Positions 30,594 to 37,973 of a stretch of DNA of 64,000 nucleotides are shown here, one piece after another. The notes below the pieces were generated by a model that was not told the origin of the DNA, did not search any database, and saw only the letters and a program-made list of their open reading frames with translations. Origin of the DNA: SSF14 sp037045585 (lineage in GTDB: Bacteria; Actinomycetota; Acidimicrobiia; Acidimicrobiales; Microtrichaceae); assembly GCA_037045585.1 (NCBI GenBank), contig JBAOIR010000078.1, positions 1 to 64,000 of the forward strand, written 5' to 3'. The position numbers and the translations under genes were made by a program. How positions within the stretch are numbered: the stretch's first letter is position 1; every line of letters begins with the position of its first letter.

Positions 30594-31194
30594 ATGATGG
30601 CCGTCATCGGCCTCGTGATGGTGGGGTTGTTGGGCCTCGCCGGCCCGGCCGGGGCCTCGGTCCGCCAGGACGAAGCGACCGGCGAGGCGATCGCCGGCAC
30701 CTTCCGAAACAACGACGACGGCGGCAAGCCCGTGGCCGGTGTCGACGTGGTCGTGCGCGATGACGCCGGCAAGGAGATCGGTACGGCGACCTCCGACGAC
30801 GAGGGCAAGTACGAAGCTCGAGTTGCCCGGCCCCGGGGCCTACACCGCCGAACTCCAGACCGACTCGCTCCCGAAGGGCGTGAACCTGACCGACGCCAAG
30901 CGGACCAAGCTCTCGTTCTCGGTCAACCCGTCGCAGCGCAAGCCACTGATCTTCCCGTTCGGCAAGGACACCCGTGTCACGGTGTCGACGCTCGACAAGA
31001 TTCCCGGCACGCACCCCAAAACAGAGGCAGCTCCCGACGGAGCCGCGAGCGACCCGGTGTCGGGGTGGCCGAGGTCATCGATCGGACAGGATCAGCTCCA
31101 TCACGGTGACGTCGAGCCACGTGCCGAACTTCCGCCCGACCTCCCGTTCGTTGCCCACGACCTCGAAGCCGAGCGAGGTGTGGAGGCCGATTGA
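30594..31194 (+). pseudogene. Secreted SpaA/Cna-B-like domain protein fragment, frameshifted
   Basis: The ATG at 30594 is followed by a signal-peptide-like stretch (AVIGLVMVGLLGLAGPAGAS) and then a beta-rich domain: GEAIAGTFRNNDDGGKPVAG, VVVRDDAGKEIGTATSDDEG. After a one-base shift near 30818 it continues KLELPGPGAYTAELQTDSLP and LSFSVNPSQRKPLIFPFG. The pattern fits a carboxypeptidase-regulatory or SpaA-like fold. From memory, similar leaders precede some actinobacterial LivH permeases, but no membrane helices follow here, so this may be a truncated relic. The end is uncertain because the tail runs over the convergent acetyltransferase gene. Confidence 0.5.
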
Positions 31195-31566
31195 AGCCGC
31201 GTGGCCGGCGACGATCCGCGCGAACAACGCGTGGAAGCCGTGAGCGGTAGCACGGTCGACCAGCTCGGTGAGAAGGAGTCGCCCGACCCCGGTGCCGTGG
31301 TGGTCGCGGTGGACGTACACCGAGTCCTCGACGCTCGTCGAGTAGGCGGCGCGTTCCTTGTAGGGAGAGAGTGAGCCGAAGCCGACGACGATGCCGGCGC
31401 GCTCGGCGACGATGGCGGCGTGCGCGCCGGACCGGTCGAGAATCCAGCGCCGTTGCTCGGGGAGGCTCCGGGGCACGATGTCGAAGGTCACCTTCGACGT
31501 CTCGACCTCGAGGTTGTAGATCGATCGGATCGCCTCGGCGTCCTCGGTCGTCGCCACACGGATCAC
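31075..31566 (-). CDS. Phosphinothricin-type GNAT N-acetyltransferase
   Basis: A GCN5-related acetyltransferase (163 residues, GTG start) of the PAT/YncA branch, which acetylates small amino compounds such as phosphinothricin or methionine sulfone. The typical order is IRVATTEDAEAIRSIYN, TFDIVPRSLPEQRRWI, FGSLSPYKERAAYSTSVEDS, then motif A HRDHHGTGVGRLLLTELV and the C-terminal SLGFEVVGNEREVGRKFGTW. Substrate preference cannot be told from sequence. It starts 26 bp after the large ATPase on the same strand and is probably in one operon with it. Confidence 0.92.
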   Translation of the reverse strand: MIRVATTEDAEAIRSIYNLEVETSKVTFDIVPRSLPEQRRWILDRSGAHAAIVAERAGIVVGFGSLSPYKERAAYSTSVEDSVYVHRDHHGTGVGRLLLTELVDRATAHGFHALFARIVAGHAASIGLHTSLGFEVVGNEREVGRKFGTWLDVTVMELILSDR

Positions 31567-31592
31567 GGCGACGACTGTAACGGTGCTGCGAG

Positions 31593-32921
31593 CTACCGCA
31601 GATGGACCACCGACGGATCCCAGAGCGCGACCTCCGACGAGGTCGACGGCTCCGGTGAGGGCTCGACGAGCGACATGTTCCCTGTCATGGCCTCGAGCCG
31701 GGCCCATGACGCAATCGTGGGGTCTTCGGTGAGGAGCACGATCTGCTGGTGCTCCGACGACCGGATCAGCAGTTCGAGCAACGGCGGGACGATGGCGGGC
31801 TCGAGGTCGGAGAACGGCTCGTCGAAGAGTGCGACGAAGCTCTCTCCGCCGACTCCGATCGTCCGAAGTCCGGCGAGACGGCTGACGACGGTATGGGCGA
31901 GGCCGGCGGCGCGTTCGGCCTGACCGGCCTCGGCGTTGCGTTCGCCGCCGAACACTTCGCTGCGGATACGGGCCGCGGCGTCGATCTGGTCGCGGTTGCG
32001 GAGGACCCAGTCGAGTTCGACGTCCCCGGCGATGACCGCCCAACGGCGCAGGGCCTCGCGGTGTTCCTCGGCCGCCTGCATGAGCTTGCGGCGCGCCTGG
32101 TCCGATGACAGGAGGCCGTTCACCCGTTGGATGTGGAAGCCGAGGTAGCTCTGCGCTCCGAACTCGGTGAGCGCCAGCTCCTCCGACCGAGCGGAGGCGA
32201 GGACCCGTCGCCATGACACGATACTGACGAGCACCCCGGCGAGCGCCAGGGCGATGAGAGGAGCGGCGGCCAGGAGGCCGACCTTCAACATCGCCGGCAC
32301 CACGCCGATGGCGCACAGGCCCGAACCGACGAACGTCGCCTTGCGGATGCGTTCCGCCGCGGCGCGACGTCGTTCGTGCTCCTCGTGGCGGGCCTCGATC
32401 TGTTCGATGATCTCGGCGTCCTCGGCGTTGGAGCCGACGGCGGCTGCCTCGTCCTCGAGCCGGCGTTGGGCTGAGCGCAGCGTCTCTGCAGCTACCCACA
32501 GCTCGTTCTGGTTCACGTGGGCCAGGCGTTGAAGCAGCTGATCGCGTTCGCTGGTCGTCAGCAGGTCGGCCGAGCTGATGCGCATCGACGCCTTGGCGCT
32601 GCGGGCGTCGAGTCCCGTTCGGGCGAGCAGGTTCACCATCCCGTCCTCGTCAGCGAACTGATCGGTGACGTCGAGCCGGGAGTCGATCTCGACGATCCGG
32701 TGGCGAGCGCCACTCGGTCGGAAGATTGCGAACCGGGAGCCGTTGTCGGCCTGGAGCTCGAGGTGGACACCTTGTCGGCCGCCCGCGAGCGCCCCGACGA
32801 GCTCGTTGACCAGCCCCTCGCGTTCGAGCCGCCCCACGCCACCGATGACGGTCAGGCGTGGGTGCAGGTCGAGGGCGAAGGTGTTCTGATCTGCTTCGAT
32901 GACGAGTCGCTCAAGTCGCAC
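31593..32921 (-). CDS. Membrane-associated SMC/ABC-like ATPase with degenerate P-loop
   Basis: A 442-residue protein of unknown function (GTG start). The N terminus looks like an SMC/RecF-type head (ERLVIEADQNTFALDLHPR then LTVIGGVGRLEREGL), where the Walker A GxxGxGKS is replaced by GGVGRLERE without the lysine-serine pair. A coiled region (residues about 125-205) precedes two hydrophobic helices (about 208-245: ATFVGSGLCAIGVVPAML and AAAPLIALALAGVLVSIV). The C terminus keeps a Walker B-like SFVALFDEPFSDLEPA and QQIVLLTEDPTIASWA. It may bind but not hydrolyse ATP. The neighbour is a PAT-type acetyltransferase. Confidence 0.75.
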   Translation of the reverse strand: MRLERLVIEADQNTFALDLHPRLTVIGGVGRLEREGLVNELVGALAGGRQGVHLELQADNGSRFAIFRPSGARHRIVEIDSRLDVTDQFADEDGMVNLLARTGLDARSAKASMRISSADLLTTSERDQLLQRLAHVNQNELWVAAETLRSAQRRLEDEAAAVGSNAEDAEIIEQIEARHEEHERRRAAAERIRKATFVGSGLCAIGVVPAMLKVGLLAAAPLIALALAGVLVSIVSWRRVLASARSEELALTEFGAQSYLGFHIQRVNGLLSSDQARRKLMQAAEEHREALRRWAVIAGDVELDWVLRNRDQIDAAARIRSEVFGGERNAEAGQAERAAGLAHTVVSRLAGLRTIGVGGESFVALFDEPFSDLEPAIVPPLLELLIRSSEHQQIVLLTEDPTIASWARLEAMTGNMSLVEPSPEPSTSSEVALWDPSVVHLR

Positions 32922-33040
32922 TCGCGGTTCTTCGGCGGATCCCGACGCGAAACTTGAGCGGTTTCACTCATCTCGCCGTGGACCGCTGGCCCCTCGGCGC
33001 GTGGGCCGGTAGTTCAGTGCCAACTCAAGGCGCGGATTGG

Positions 33041-33070
33041 TTGGAGGGCCGCGTGGGCCGCGGCTAGAGT
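33041..33070 (+). promoter_or_regulatory. Promoter of the tRNA-Thr/tRNA-Met/tuf unit
   Basis: TTGGAG (33041-33046), an 18-bp spacer and TAGAGT (33065-33070), 36 bp before tRNA-Thr. Good match to the sigma-70-like pattern repeated at other loci here. Confidence 0.65.
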
Positions 33071-33105
33071 TCCCTCCGGTCATCGTCGCCTTGCGCCGGT
33101 GCCCT

Positions 33106-33178
33106 GCCCCCTTAGCTCAGTCGGCAGAGCGCTTCCATGGTAAGGAAGAGGTCGTCAGTTCAATTCTGACAGGGGGCT
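33106..33178 (+). tRNA. tRNA-Thr (anticodon GGT)
   Basis: Acceptor strands GCCCCCT and AGGGGGC pair perfectly, the D arm has AGCTCAGTCGGCAGAGC, the anticodon arm CTTCC-ATGGTAA-GGAAG shows GGT, and the T arm has CAGTTCAATTCTG. The discriminator is T and CCA is not encoded. It heads the tuf copy 1 transcript. Confidence 0.96.
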
Positions 33179-33305
33179 CGGTACTGTCCCGATCCCTTCC
33201 GGGTCGGACCCAGTGCAGCTGATCCCGTCGGGATCGAACCAGGTCCACCCGGATCCCGAGCGGACCCGGACCCAGCAGTGCCGGCTCGATCGTGAGCCGT
33301 TCCCC

Positions 33306-33379
33306 GGTGGCGTAGCTCAGTTGGTGAGAGCACTCGGCTCATAATCGAGGGGTCGTCAGTTCAAGTCTGACCGCCACCA
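33306..33379 (+). tRNA. tRNA-Met (anticodon CAT, elongator type)
   Basis: Acceptor GGTGGCG pairs with CGCCACC, the anticodon arm CTCGG-CTCATAA-TCGAG shows CAT and the T arm is CAGTTCAAGTCTG. The first acceptor pair is a normal G-C, so it is not the initiator. CCA follows in the DNA at 33380-33382. It lies 32 bp before tuf copy 1, probably in the same transcript, and would be released by processing. Confidence 0.95.
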
Positions 33380-33411
33380 CCACCCCACAACAGAGTTGCA
33401 AGGAGTTGGCC

Positions 33412-34599
33412 ATGGCCAAGGAGAAGTTCGAGCGGAACAAGCCTCACGTGAATGTGGGGACGATGGGCCATATCGATCATGGCAAGACGACGTTGACGGC
33501 GGCGATCACGAAGACGTTGTTCGATCGGGTGCCGGGGAACTCGTTCACGGCGTTCGAGAACATCGACAAGGCTCCTGAGGAGCGTGAGCGTGGCATCACG
33601 ATCAACGTGTCGCATGTGGAGTATGAGACGGAGAGCCGTCACTACGCGCATGTCGATATGCCGGGTCACGCGGATTACATCAAGAACATGATCACGGGTG
33701 CGGCCCAGGTTGATGGTGCGATCTTGGTGGTGTCGGCTGCTGATGGTCCGATGCCGCAGACGCGTGAGCATGTGCTCTTGGCCCGTCAGGTGGGTGTGCC
33801 GGCGATCGTGGTTGCGTTGAACAAGGTCGACATGGTTGATGATGAGGAGCTTTTGGAGCTGGTCGAGCTCGAGGTTCGTGAGTTGTTGAGCTCTTACGAG
33901 TTCCCGGGTGATGACATTCCGGTGATGCCGGTGTCGGCGCTCAAGGCCCTCGAGGGTGATAGTGCGGCGCAGGATCAGGTGATGGCGTTGATGGATGCTG
34001 TCGATTCGTACATTCCTGAGCCGGTTCGTGATCTGGACAAGCCGTTCTTGATGCCGATCGAGGATGTGTTCTCGATCACGGGTCGTGGCACGGTGGTGAC
34101 GGGCAAGGTCGAGCAGGGCATCATTCACACGGGTGATGACATCGAGATCGTTGGTCTGAAGGACACGCAGAAGACGACGTGTACTGGTGTGGAGATGTTC
34201 CGCAAGCTGCTTGATGAGGGCCAGGCTGGGGACAACATTGGTGCGCTTCTTCGTGGCACGAAGAAGGAGGATGTGCAGCGCGGTCAGGTTCTGGCGAAGC
34301 CGGGTTCGATCACGCCGCACACCAACTTCGAGGCGAACTGCTATGTGTTGTCGAAGGAGGAGGGTGGCCGTCACAAGCCGTTCTTCACGAATTACCGGCC
34401 GCAGTTCTATTTCCGGACGACCGATGTGACGGGCAACATCAGCCTGCCGGCGGGTACGGAGATGTGTATGCCGGGTGACAACACTGAGATGACCGTGGAG
34501 CTGATCGCTCCGATCGCCATGGATGAGGGGCTTCGGTTCGCGATCCGTGAGGGTGGTCGTACGGTGGGCGCCGGTCGTGTGGTCAAGATCTTGAAGTAG
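33412..34599 (+). CDS. tuf: Elongation factor Tu, copy 1
   Basis: EF-Tu (395 residues) delivers aminoacyl-tRNA to the ribosome as a GTPase. G1 is GHIDHGKTT (residues 19-27), switch II DMPGHADY and G4 NKVD; beta-barrel domains 2 and 3 follow, ending VGAGRVVKILK. AAGGAG lies upstream of the ATG. The sequence is identical, base for base, to the copy at 50391 and on through the terminator. Codon use is unlike the flanking genes: Asp is mostly GAT (about 21 GAT to 8 GAC by eye), with GTG, TTG and GCG favoured, while fusA and rpoB use GAC, GTC and CTC. It sits between tRNA genes and rpmG, as tufB does in many bacteria. Confidence 0.98.
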   Translation: MAKEKFERNKPHVNVGTMGHIDHGKTTLTAAITKTLFDRVPGNSFTAFENIDKAPEERERGITINVSHVEYETESRHYAHVDMPGHADYIKNMITGAAQVDGAILVVSAADGPMPQTREHVLLARQVGVPAIVVALNKVDMVDDEELLELVELEVRELLSSYEFPGDDIPVMPVSALKALEGDSAAQDQVMALMDAVDSYIPEPVRDLDKPFLMPIEDVFSITGRGTVVTGKVEQGIIHTGDDIEIVGLKDTQKTTCTGVEMFRKLLDEGQAGDNIGALLRGTKKEDVQRGQVLAKPGSITPHTNFEANCYVLSKEEGGRHKPFFTNYRPQFYFRTTDVTGNISLPAGTEMCMPGDNTEMTVELIAPIAMDEGLRFAIREGGRTVGAGRVVKILK

Positions 34600-34624
34600 G
34601 GGCGTTTGTTCCTGGTTTGGTGAG

Positions 34625-34652
34625 AGCCCCCGTTGCTTCGGCAGCGGGGGCT
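34625..34652 (+). terminator. Terminator of tuf copy 1
   Basis: AGCCCCCGTTGC and GCAGCGGGGGCT form a 12-bp stem (one G-U) around a TTCG tetraloop, followed by CTTCG. An identical hairpin follows tuf copy 2. Confidence 0.85.
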
Positions 34653-34673
34653 CTTCGCGTCGTGGCGGGCAGC

Positions 34674-34703
34674 TTGGATTCTCGGCGTCCCAAGGCCTAG
34701 GCT
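34674..34703 (+). promoter_or_regulatory. Promoter of rpmG/tRNA-Trp/secE/nusG
   Basis: TTGGAT (34674-34679), 18-bp spacer, TAGGCT (34698-34703), just after the tuf terminator and 105 bp before rpmG. Confidence 0.65.
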
Positions 34704-34808
34704 GTTCCCTCGTGTCTCGGGGTCCGCCCGCGCCACCACCGATTCCCCGGGGCCGCTCGACCGCAGCGCGCCGAGGACCCGGTCCGATCTCTACGTACAG
34801 GACGTCCC

Positions 34809-34970
34809 ATGGCCAACGACAAGCGGGTTCACGTCACGCTTGAGTGCACCGTCTGCAAGCGGCGCAACTACATCACGAACAAGAACAAGAACAACCAGCG
34901 CGAGCGCATCGAGCTCAAGAAGTACTGCAAGTGGGACCGAACCCACACGGTGCACAAGGAAACGCGCTAG
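34809..34970 (+). CDS. rpmG: 50S ribosomal protein L33
   Basis: A 53-residue large-subunit protein near the E site. The sequence runs from VHVTLECTVCKRRNYITNKN to ELKKYCKWDRTHTVHKETR. Typical zinc-type L33 has two CxxC pairs; here Cys13 and Cys16 are kept but the second pair is Cys40 with Asp43, so the ribbon is incomplete or uses aspartate as a ligand. It lies between tuf copy 1 and tRNA-Trp, the order also known from other bacteria. Confidence 0.95.
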   Translation: MANDKRVHVTLECTVCKRRNYITNKNKNNQRERIELKKYCKWDRTHTVHKETR

Positions 34971-35066
34971 TCCATCCCACCCGGGGCCGACGGCGGTTGC
35001 GGCCGCCGGATCTCCCGAACTTCCCGAAGCATCCGGCTGCTAGTCTGCCGGCGGCTTCCGGGCCCG

Positions 35067-35139
<73 letters not shown>

Positions 35140-35213
35140 CTCCGCCGAGCCGTCAGCCGCGGCCCCGAACCACCCAGCGACCTCGTGTCCATCACACTGG
35201 TAGTGACAACGAC

Positions 35214-35561
35214 ATGGCAATGAACCGAGAACAGAAGCGAGCGATGCAGCGGGCCGGACAGCTCGCCGCGGACGGTACGCCGGTCCGCGAACGTCGCGAG
35301 CCGCCGACACGCACCCGTGAGGACCGCGTGGGTCCCGTGCAGTTCGGCAAGGAGGTCCGCGCCGAGCTCAAGAAGGTCGCGTGGCCGACACGTGCCGAAA
35401 CTCTGCGTCTGTCGCTGATCGTCTTCATCGCGATCCTCGTGCTGGGCGCCTTCATCTTCTTCATCGACCTCGGGTTCGGCCAGCTGACCGAGTTCCTGTT
35501 CCCGGCGCCGTCCTCCGCCACCTCGAGCGCCGCGGCCCACGCCGCGTCCCTGTTCTTCTGA
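35214..35561 (+). CDS. secE: Protein translocase subunit SecE
   Basis: Essential small subunit that clamps SecY in the plasma membrane (115 residues). A charged N-terminal half leads to the conserved amphipathic helix FGKEVRAELKKVAWPTRAE (residues about 44-62), then one transmembrane helix LSLIVFIAILVLGAFIFFID. An Ala/Ser-rich tail follows. Like other actinobacterial SecE proteins it has a single membrane span. It precedes nusG by 8 bp. Confidence 0.95.
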   Translation: MAMNREQKRAMQRAGQLAADGTPVRERREPPTRTREDRVGPVQFGKEVRAELKKVAWPTRAETLRLSLIVFIAILVLGAFIFFIDLGFGQLTEFLFPAPSSATSSAAAHAASLFF

Positions 35562-35569
35562 AGCGAGCC

Positions 35570-36349
35570 ATGAGCCAGACCGACGAGACCACCGAGCCCA
35601 ACGACGAGGGCGCGAGCCCCACCGATTCCGAGTCGGAGGTCACCACCGACGCGACCGATGCCGACTCCGGCACGGTGGAATCCGGCGGCGCTGCCGACGA
35701 GACCGACGACACGACGTCGTCCGGCGACGTCGTGTCGGGCGACGACGATGTCATCGACGAGGACGAGCTCCTGGAGGCGCCCGTCCGCCAGCAGAGCGCC
35801 TACGACCGTCCCGGTCGCTGGTACGTGCTCCACTCGCAGTCGGGCTACGAGAACAAGGTTCGCCAGAACCTCGAGGCCCGCACGCGTTCCATGAACATGG
35901 AGGAGCGCATCTACGAGATCGAGATTCCGCTCGAGGACGTCGCCGAGATCCGCAACGGCAAGAAGGTCGTCGTCCAGAAGAAGATGTTCCCGGGTTACCT
36001 GCTGATCCGCTGCGAACTCGACGACGACAGCTGGTACGTCATCCGCAACACCCCCGGCGTGACCGGATTCGTCGGCGCCGGCAACAAGCCATCGCCGCTC
36101 CCGCGCCGAGAGGTCGATCGGTTCCTCTCGGTCAAGGCCGAGGACGACGAGACGCCGACGCGCCGCTCCAAGCCCCGCAGCGAGTACGAGCTGCACGAGT
36201 CGGTCCGGGTCAAGGAAGGCCCCTTCGCCGACTTCAGCGGCGAGATCGTCGAGATCAACACCGATCAGCTCAAGCTCAAGGTGCTCGTCAACATCTTCGG
36301 TCGCGAGACCCCCGTCGAGCTCGAGTTCGGCCAGGTCGCCAAGCTGTAG
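35570..36349 (+). CDS. nusG: Transcription termination/antitermination protein NusG
   Basis: NusG binds RNA polymerase and couples it to the ribosome or Rho (259 residues, E. coli 181). Residues 1-75 form a strongly acidic, Thr/Ser/Asp/Glu-rich extension with no counterpart in E. coli. The NGN domain starts at GRWYVLHSQSGYENKVRQNL and includes KKMFPGYLLIRCELDDDSWY and RNTPGVTGFVG; the C-terminal KOW domain is VRVKEGPFADFSGEIVEIN to the end. The ATG at 35570 lies 8 bp after secE. Confidence 0.95.
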   Translation: MSQTDETTEPNDEGASPTDSESEVTTDATDADSGTVESGGAADETDDTTSSGDVVSGDDDVIDEDELLEAPVRQQSAYDRPGRWYVLHSQSGYENKVRQNLEARTRSMNMEERIYEIEIPLEDVAEIRNGKKVVVQKKMFPGYLLIRCELDDDSWYVIRNTPGVTGFVGAGNKPSPLPRREVDRFLSVKAEDDETPTRRSKPRSEYELHESVRVKEGPFADFSGEIVEINTDQLKLKVLVNIFGRETPVELEFGQVAKL

Positions 36350-36426
36350 TCCTGGCGGCCTTTTGCCCGGTCCGCCCACATCGGGCAGACTCCCACGTCC
36401 TTCGTTTCCAGAAAGAGTTCAAGAAC

Positions 36427-36855
36427 ATGGCCAAGAAAAAGGTCGTAACGGTCGTCAAGATCCAGATCCCCGCCGGCGGCGCCACCCCTGCTCCGCCCGT
36501 CGGTACCGCGCTCGGACCTCACGGTCTGGCCATCATGGACTTCTGCAAGGAGTACAACGCGCGCACCGAGTCCCAGCGTGGCACGATCGTCCCCGTGGAG
36601 ATCACGGTCTACGAGGACCGCACCTTCTCGTTCATCACCAAGACGCCGCCTGCCCCCGTCCTCATCCGTGAGGCCGCCGGCATCGCGAAGGGCTCCGAGA
36701 CCCCGGGCAAGGGCATCGCCGGTCGAATCACGTCCGAGCAGGTCGCGGCGATCGCAACGGTCAAGCTGCCCGATCTCAACACCGACGATCTCGAGGCCGC
36801 CAAGCTGCAGATCGAAGGCACGGCCCGTTCGATGGGCATCCGCGTCCAGGGCTGA
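36427..36855 (+). CDS. rplK: 50S ribosomal protein L11
   Basis: L11 (142 residues) forms the GTPase-associated centre with 23S rRNA and is the thiostrepton-binding partner. The N-terminal domain has IQIPAGGATPAPPVGTALG with the proline pair at 23-24, where thiopeptide resistance changes arise; both are wild type. The RNA-binding C-terminal domain reads KGSETPGKGIAGRITSEQV. It starts 77 bp after nusG and is followed by a hairpin and rplA. Confidence 0.97.
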   Translation: MAKKKVVTVVKIQIPAGGATPAPPVGTALGPHGLAIMDFCKEYNARTESQRGTIVPVEITVYEDRTFSFITKTPPAPVLIREAAGIAKGSETPGKGIAGRITSEQVAAIATVKLPDLNTDDLEAAKLQIEGTARSMGIRVQG

Positions 36856-36870
36856 GGCCCGACCGACGAC

Positions 36871-36899
36871 CGGGTACTGCGGCGCCGTCGCGGTACCCG
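36871..36899 (+). promoter_or_regulatory. Hairpin in the rplK-rplA gap (candidate L1-binding site)
   Basis: CGGGTACTGCG (36871-36881) pairs with CGCGGTACCCG (36889-36899), 11 bp with one U-G, loop of seven. It is the main structure in a 107-bp gap. L1 is known to repress its own mRNA through a leader mimicking 23S rRNA; whether this hairpin is that site is inference. Confidence 0.45.
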
Positions 36900-36962
36900 A
36901 ACGACATCCGACTGGCACTGCGGGATGACCTCGCCCGCAGGCCGTACCACGAGGGAGCCAAC

Positions 36963-37655
36963 ATGGCGAAGGGTAAGAAGTTCATCGACGCGGCGAAGCG
37001 ATTCGACCGTGATCAACTCCACAGCGGCCACGAGGCCGTCGAGCTGGCCAAGAGCCTCTCGAACCGCAACTTCGACGAGACCGTCGAGGTGGCGATCCGC
37101 CTCGGTGTCGATCCGCGCAAAGCCGATCAGATGGTTCGCGGCACCGTCGCTCTGCCGTCGGGCTCGGGCAAGGACGTTCGCGTCGCCGTGTTCGCCGTCG
37201 GCGACGCCGCCCGTGAGGCCGAGGCCGCCGGCGCAGAATTCGTCGGCGCCGAGGATCTCGCGGCGTTGATGGAGGGCGGCATGCTCGACTTCGACGTGAC
37301 CATCGCGACCCCCGATCTGATGCCGCTCGTCGGTCGTCTCGGTCGTGTGCTCGGCCCGCGTGGCCTCATGCCGAACCCCAAGACGGGCACCGTGACCAAC
37401 GAGGTCGGCAAGGCCGTCGAGGAGTTCAAGGGCGGCAAGGTCGAGTACCGCACCGACCGCAATGGCAACGTGCACGTGCCGCTCGGCAAGGTGAGTTTCG
37501 AGCTCGACGCCCTGACCGCCAACCTCGCCGCAGTGTTCGAAGAGCTGCAGCGCGCCAAGCCCGCTGCTGCCAAGGGCCGGTACTTCCGCAAGGTCACCGT
37601 CGCCTCGACCATGGGCCCCGGCATCAAGGTCGACCCGAACCGCCCCGCCGAGTAG
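36963..37655 (+). CDS. rplA: 50S ribosomal protein L1
   Basis: L1 (230 residues) builds the mobile L1 stalk that moves deacylated tRNA to the E site, and it can repress its own operon. Family marks are the N-terminal KKFIDAAKRFDRDQLHSGHE, VEVAIRLGVDPRKADQMVRG and the signature VLGPRGLMPNPKTGTVTNEV. The C terminus ends VASTMGPGIKVDPNRPAE. A clear GAGGGAG site lies upstream of the ATG. Confidence 0.97.
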   Translation: MAKGKKFIDAAKRFDRDQLHSGHEAVELAKSLSNRNFDETVEVAIRLGVDPRKADQMVRGTVALPSGSGKDVRVAVFAVGDAAREAEAAGAEFVGAEDLAALMEGGMLDFDVTIATPDLMPLVGRLGRVLGPRGLMPNPKTGTVTNEVGKAVEEFKGGKVEYRTDRNGNVHVPLGKVSFELDALTANLAAVFEELQRAKPAAAKGRYFRKVTVASTMGPGIKVDPNRPAE

Positions 37656-37973
37656 GCCCACCCGCTCCCGCCGGAGCACTCAGATCTCATCCGGGTCCGA
37701 CCCCCGGACCACCAATCCACCCACACCACCCGTGTGTGGGACTCCGGCCCGGCCGGAGCATCCATTCGCTCGCCGCAGACATCCGGTGCGGGTCGCCCTC
37801 GTGGTGGCCAGCCGAACGGGATCCGTCGCAAGACGCCCGCCTGACGAGGTGAACTACCTGATCTCCAGGGACGTTCGCGCGGTACGCGAGCGTCCCTGTG
37901 TCGTTGTGGCATGGGGACATCCACCCGACCGCTCTCGAGCGGTCTCGAATCCAATTGGAAGGAGGTGCAGAAC
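37656..37973 (+). promoter_or_regulatory. Long rplJ leader, candidate L10-type ribosomal protein leader
   Basis: A 318-bp gene-free stretch with several hairpins: CCCACAC/GTGTGGG (37720-37740), CTCCGGC/GCCGGAG (37742-37758) and a strong 13-bp stem, AGGGACGTTCGCG with CGCGAGCGTCCCT, at 37867-37897. GGAAGGAGGTG then leads to the rplJ ATG. Position and structure match the known L10 autoregulatory leader, in which the L10-L12 complex binds its mRNA. The strong stem could act as an attenuator. No convincing promoter was found. Confidence 0.6.

Noticed and set aside
33037..33222. Short forward frame across tRNA-Thr
   Set aside because: It reads straight through a perfect tRNA and has no ribosome site.
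33221..33235. GATCCC-GTC-GGGATC palindrome between tRNA-Thr and tRNA-Met
   Set aside because: Short, with an AT/GC mix expected by chance in a tRNA spacer, and no terminator features.
33361..34374. Minus-strand frame opposite tuf, repeated opposite tuf copy 2
   Set aside because: Its His/Arg-rich translation has no domain, and its repetition only reflects the identical tuf copies.
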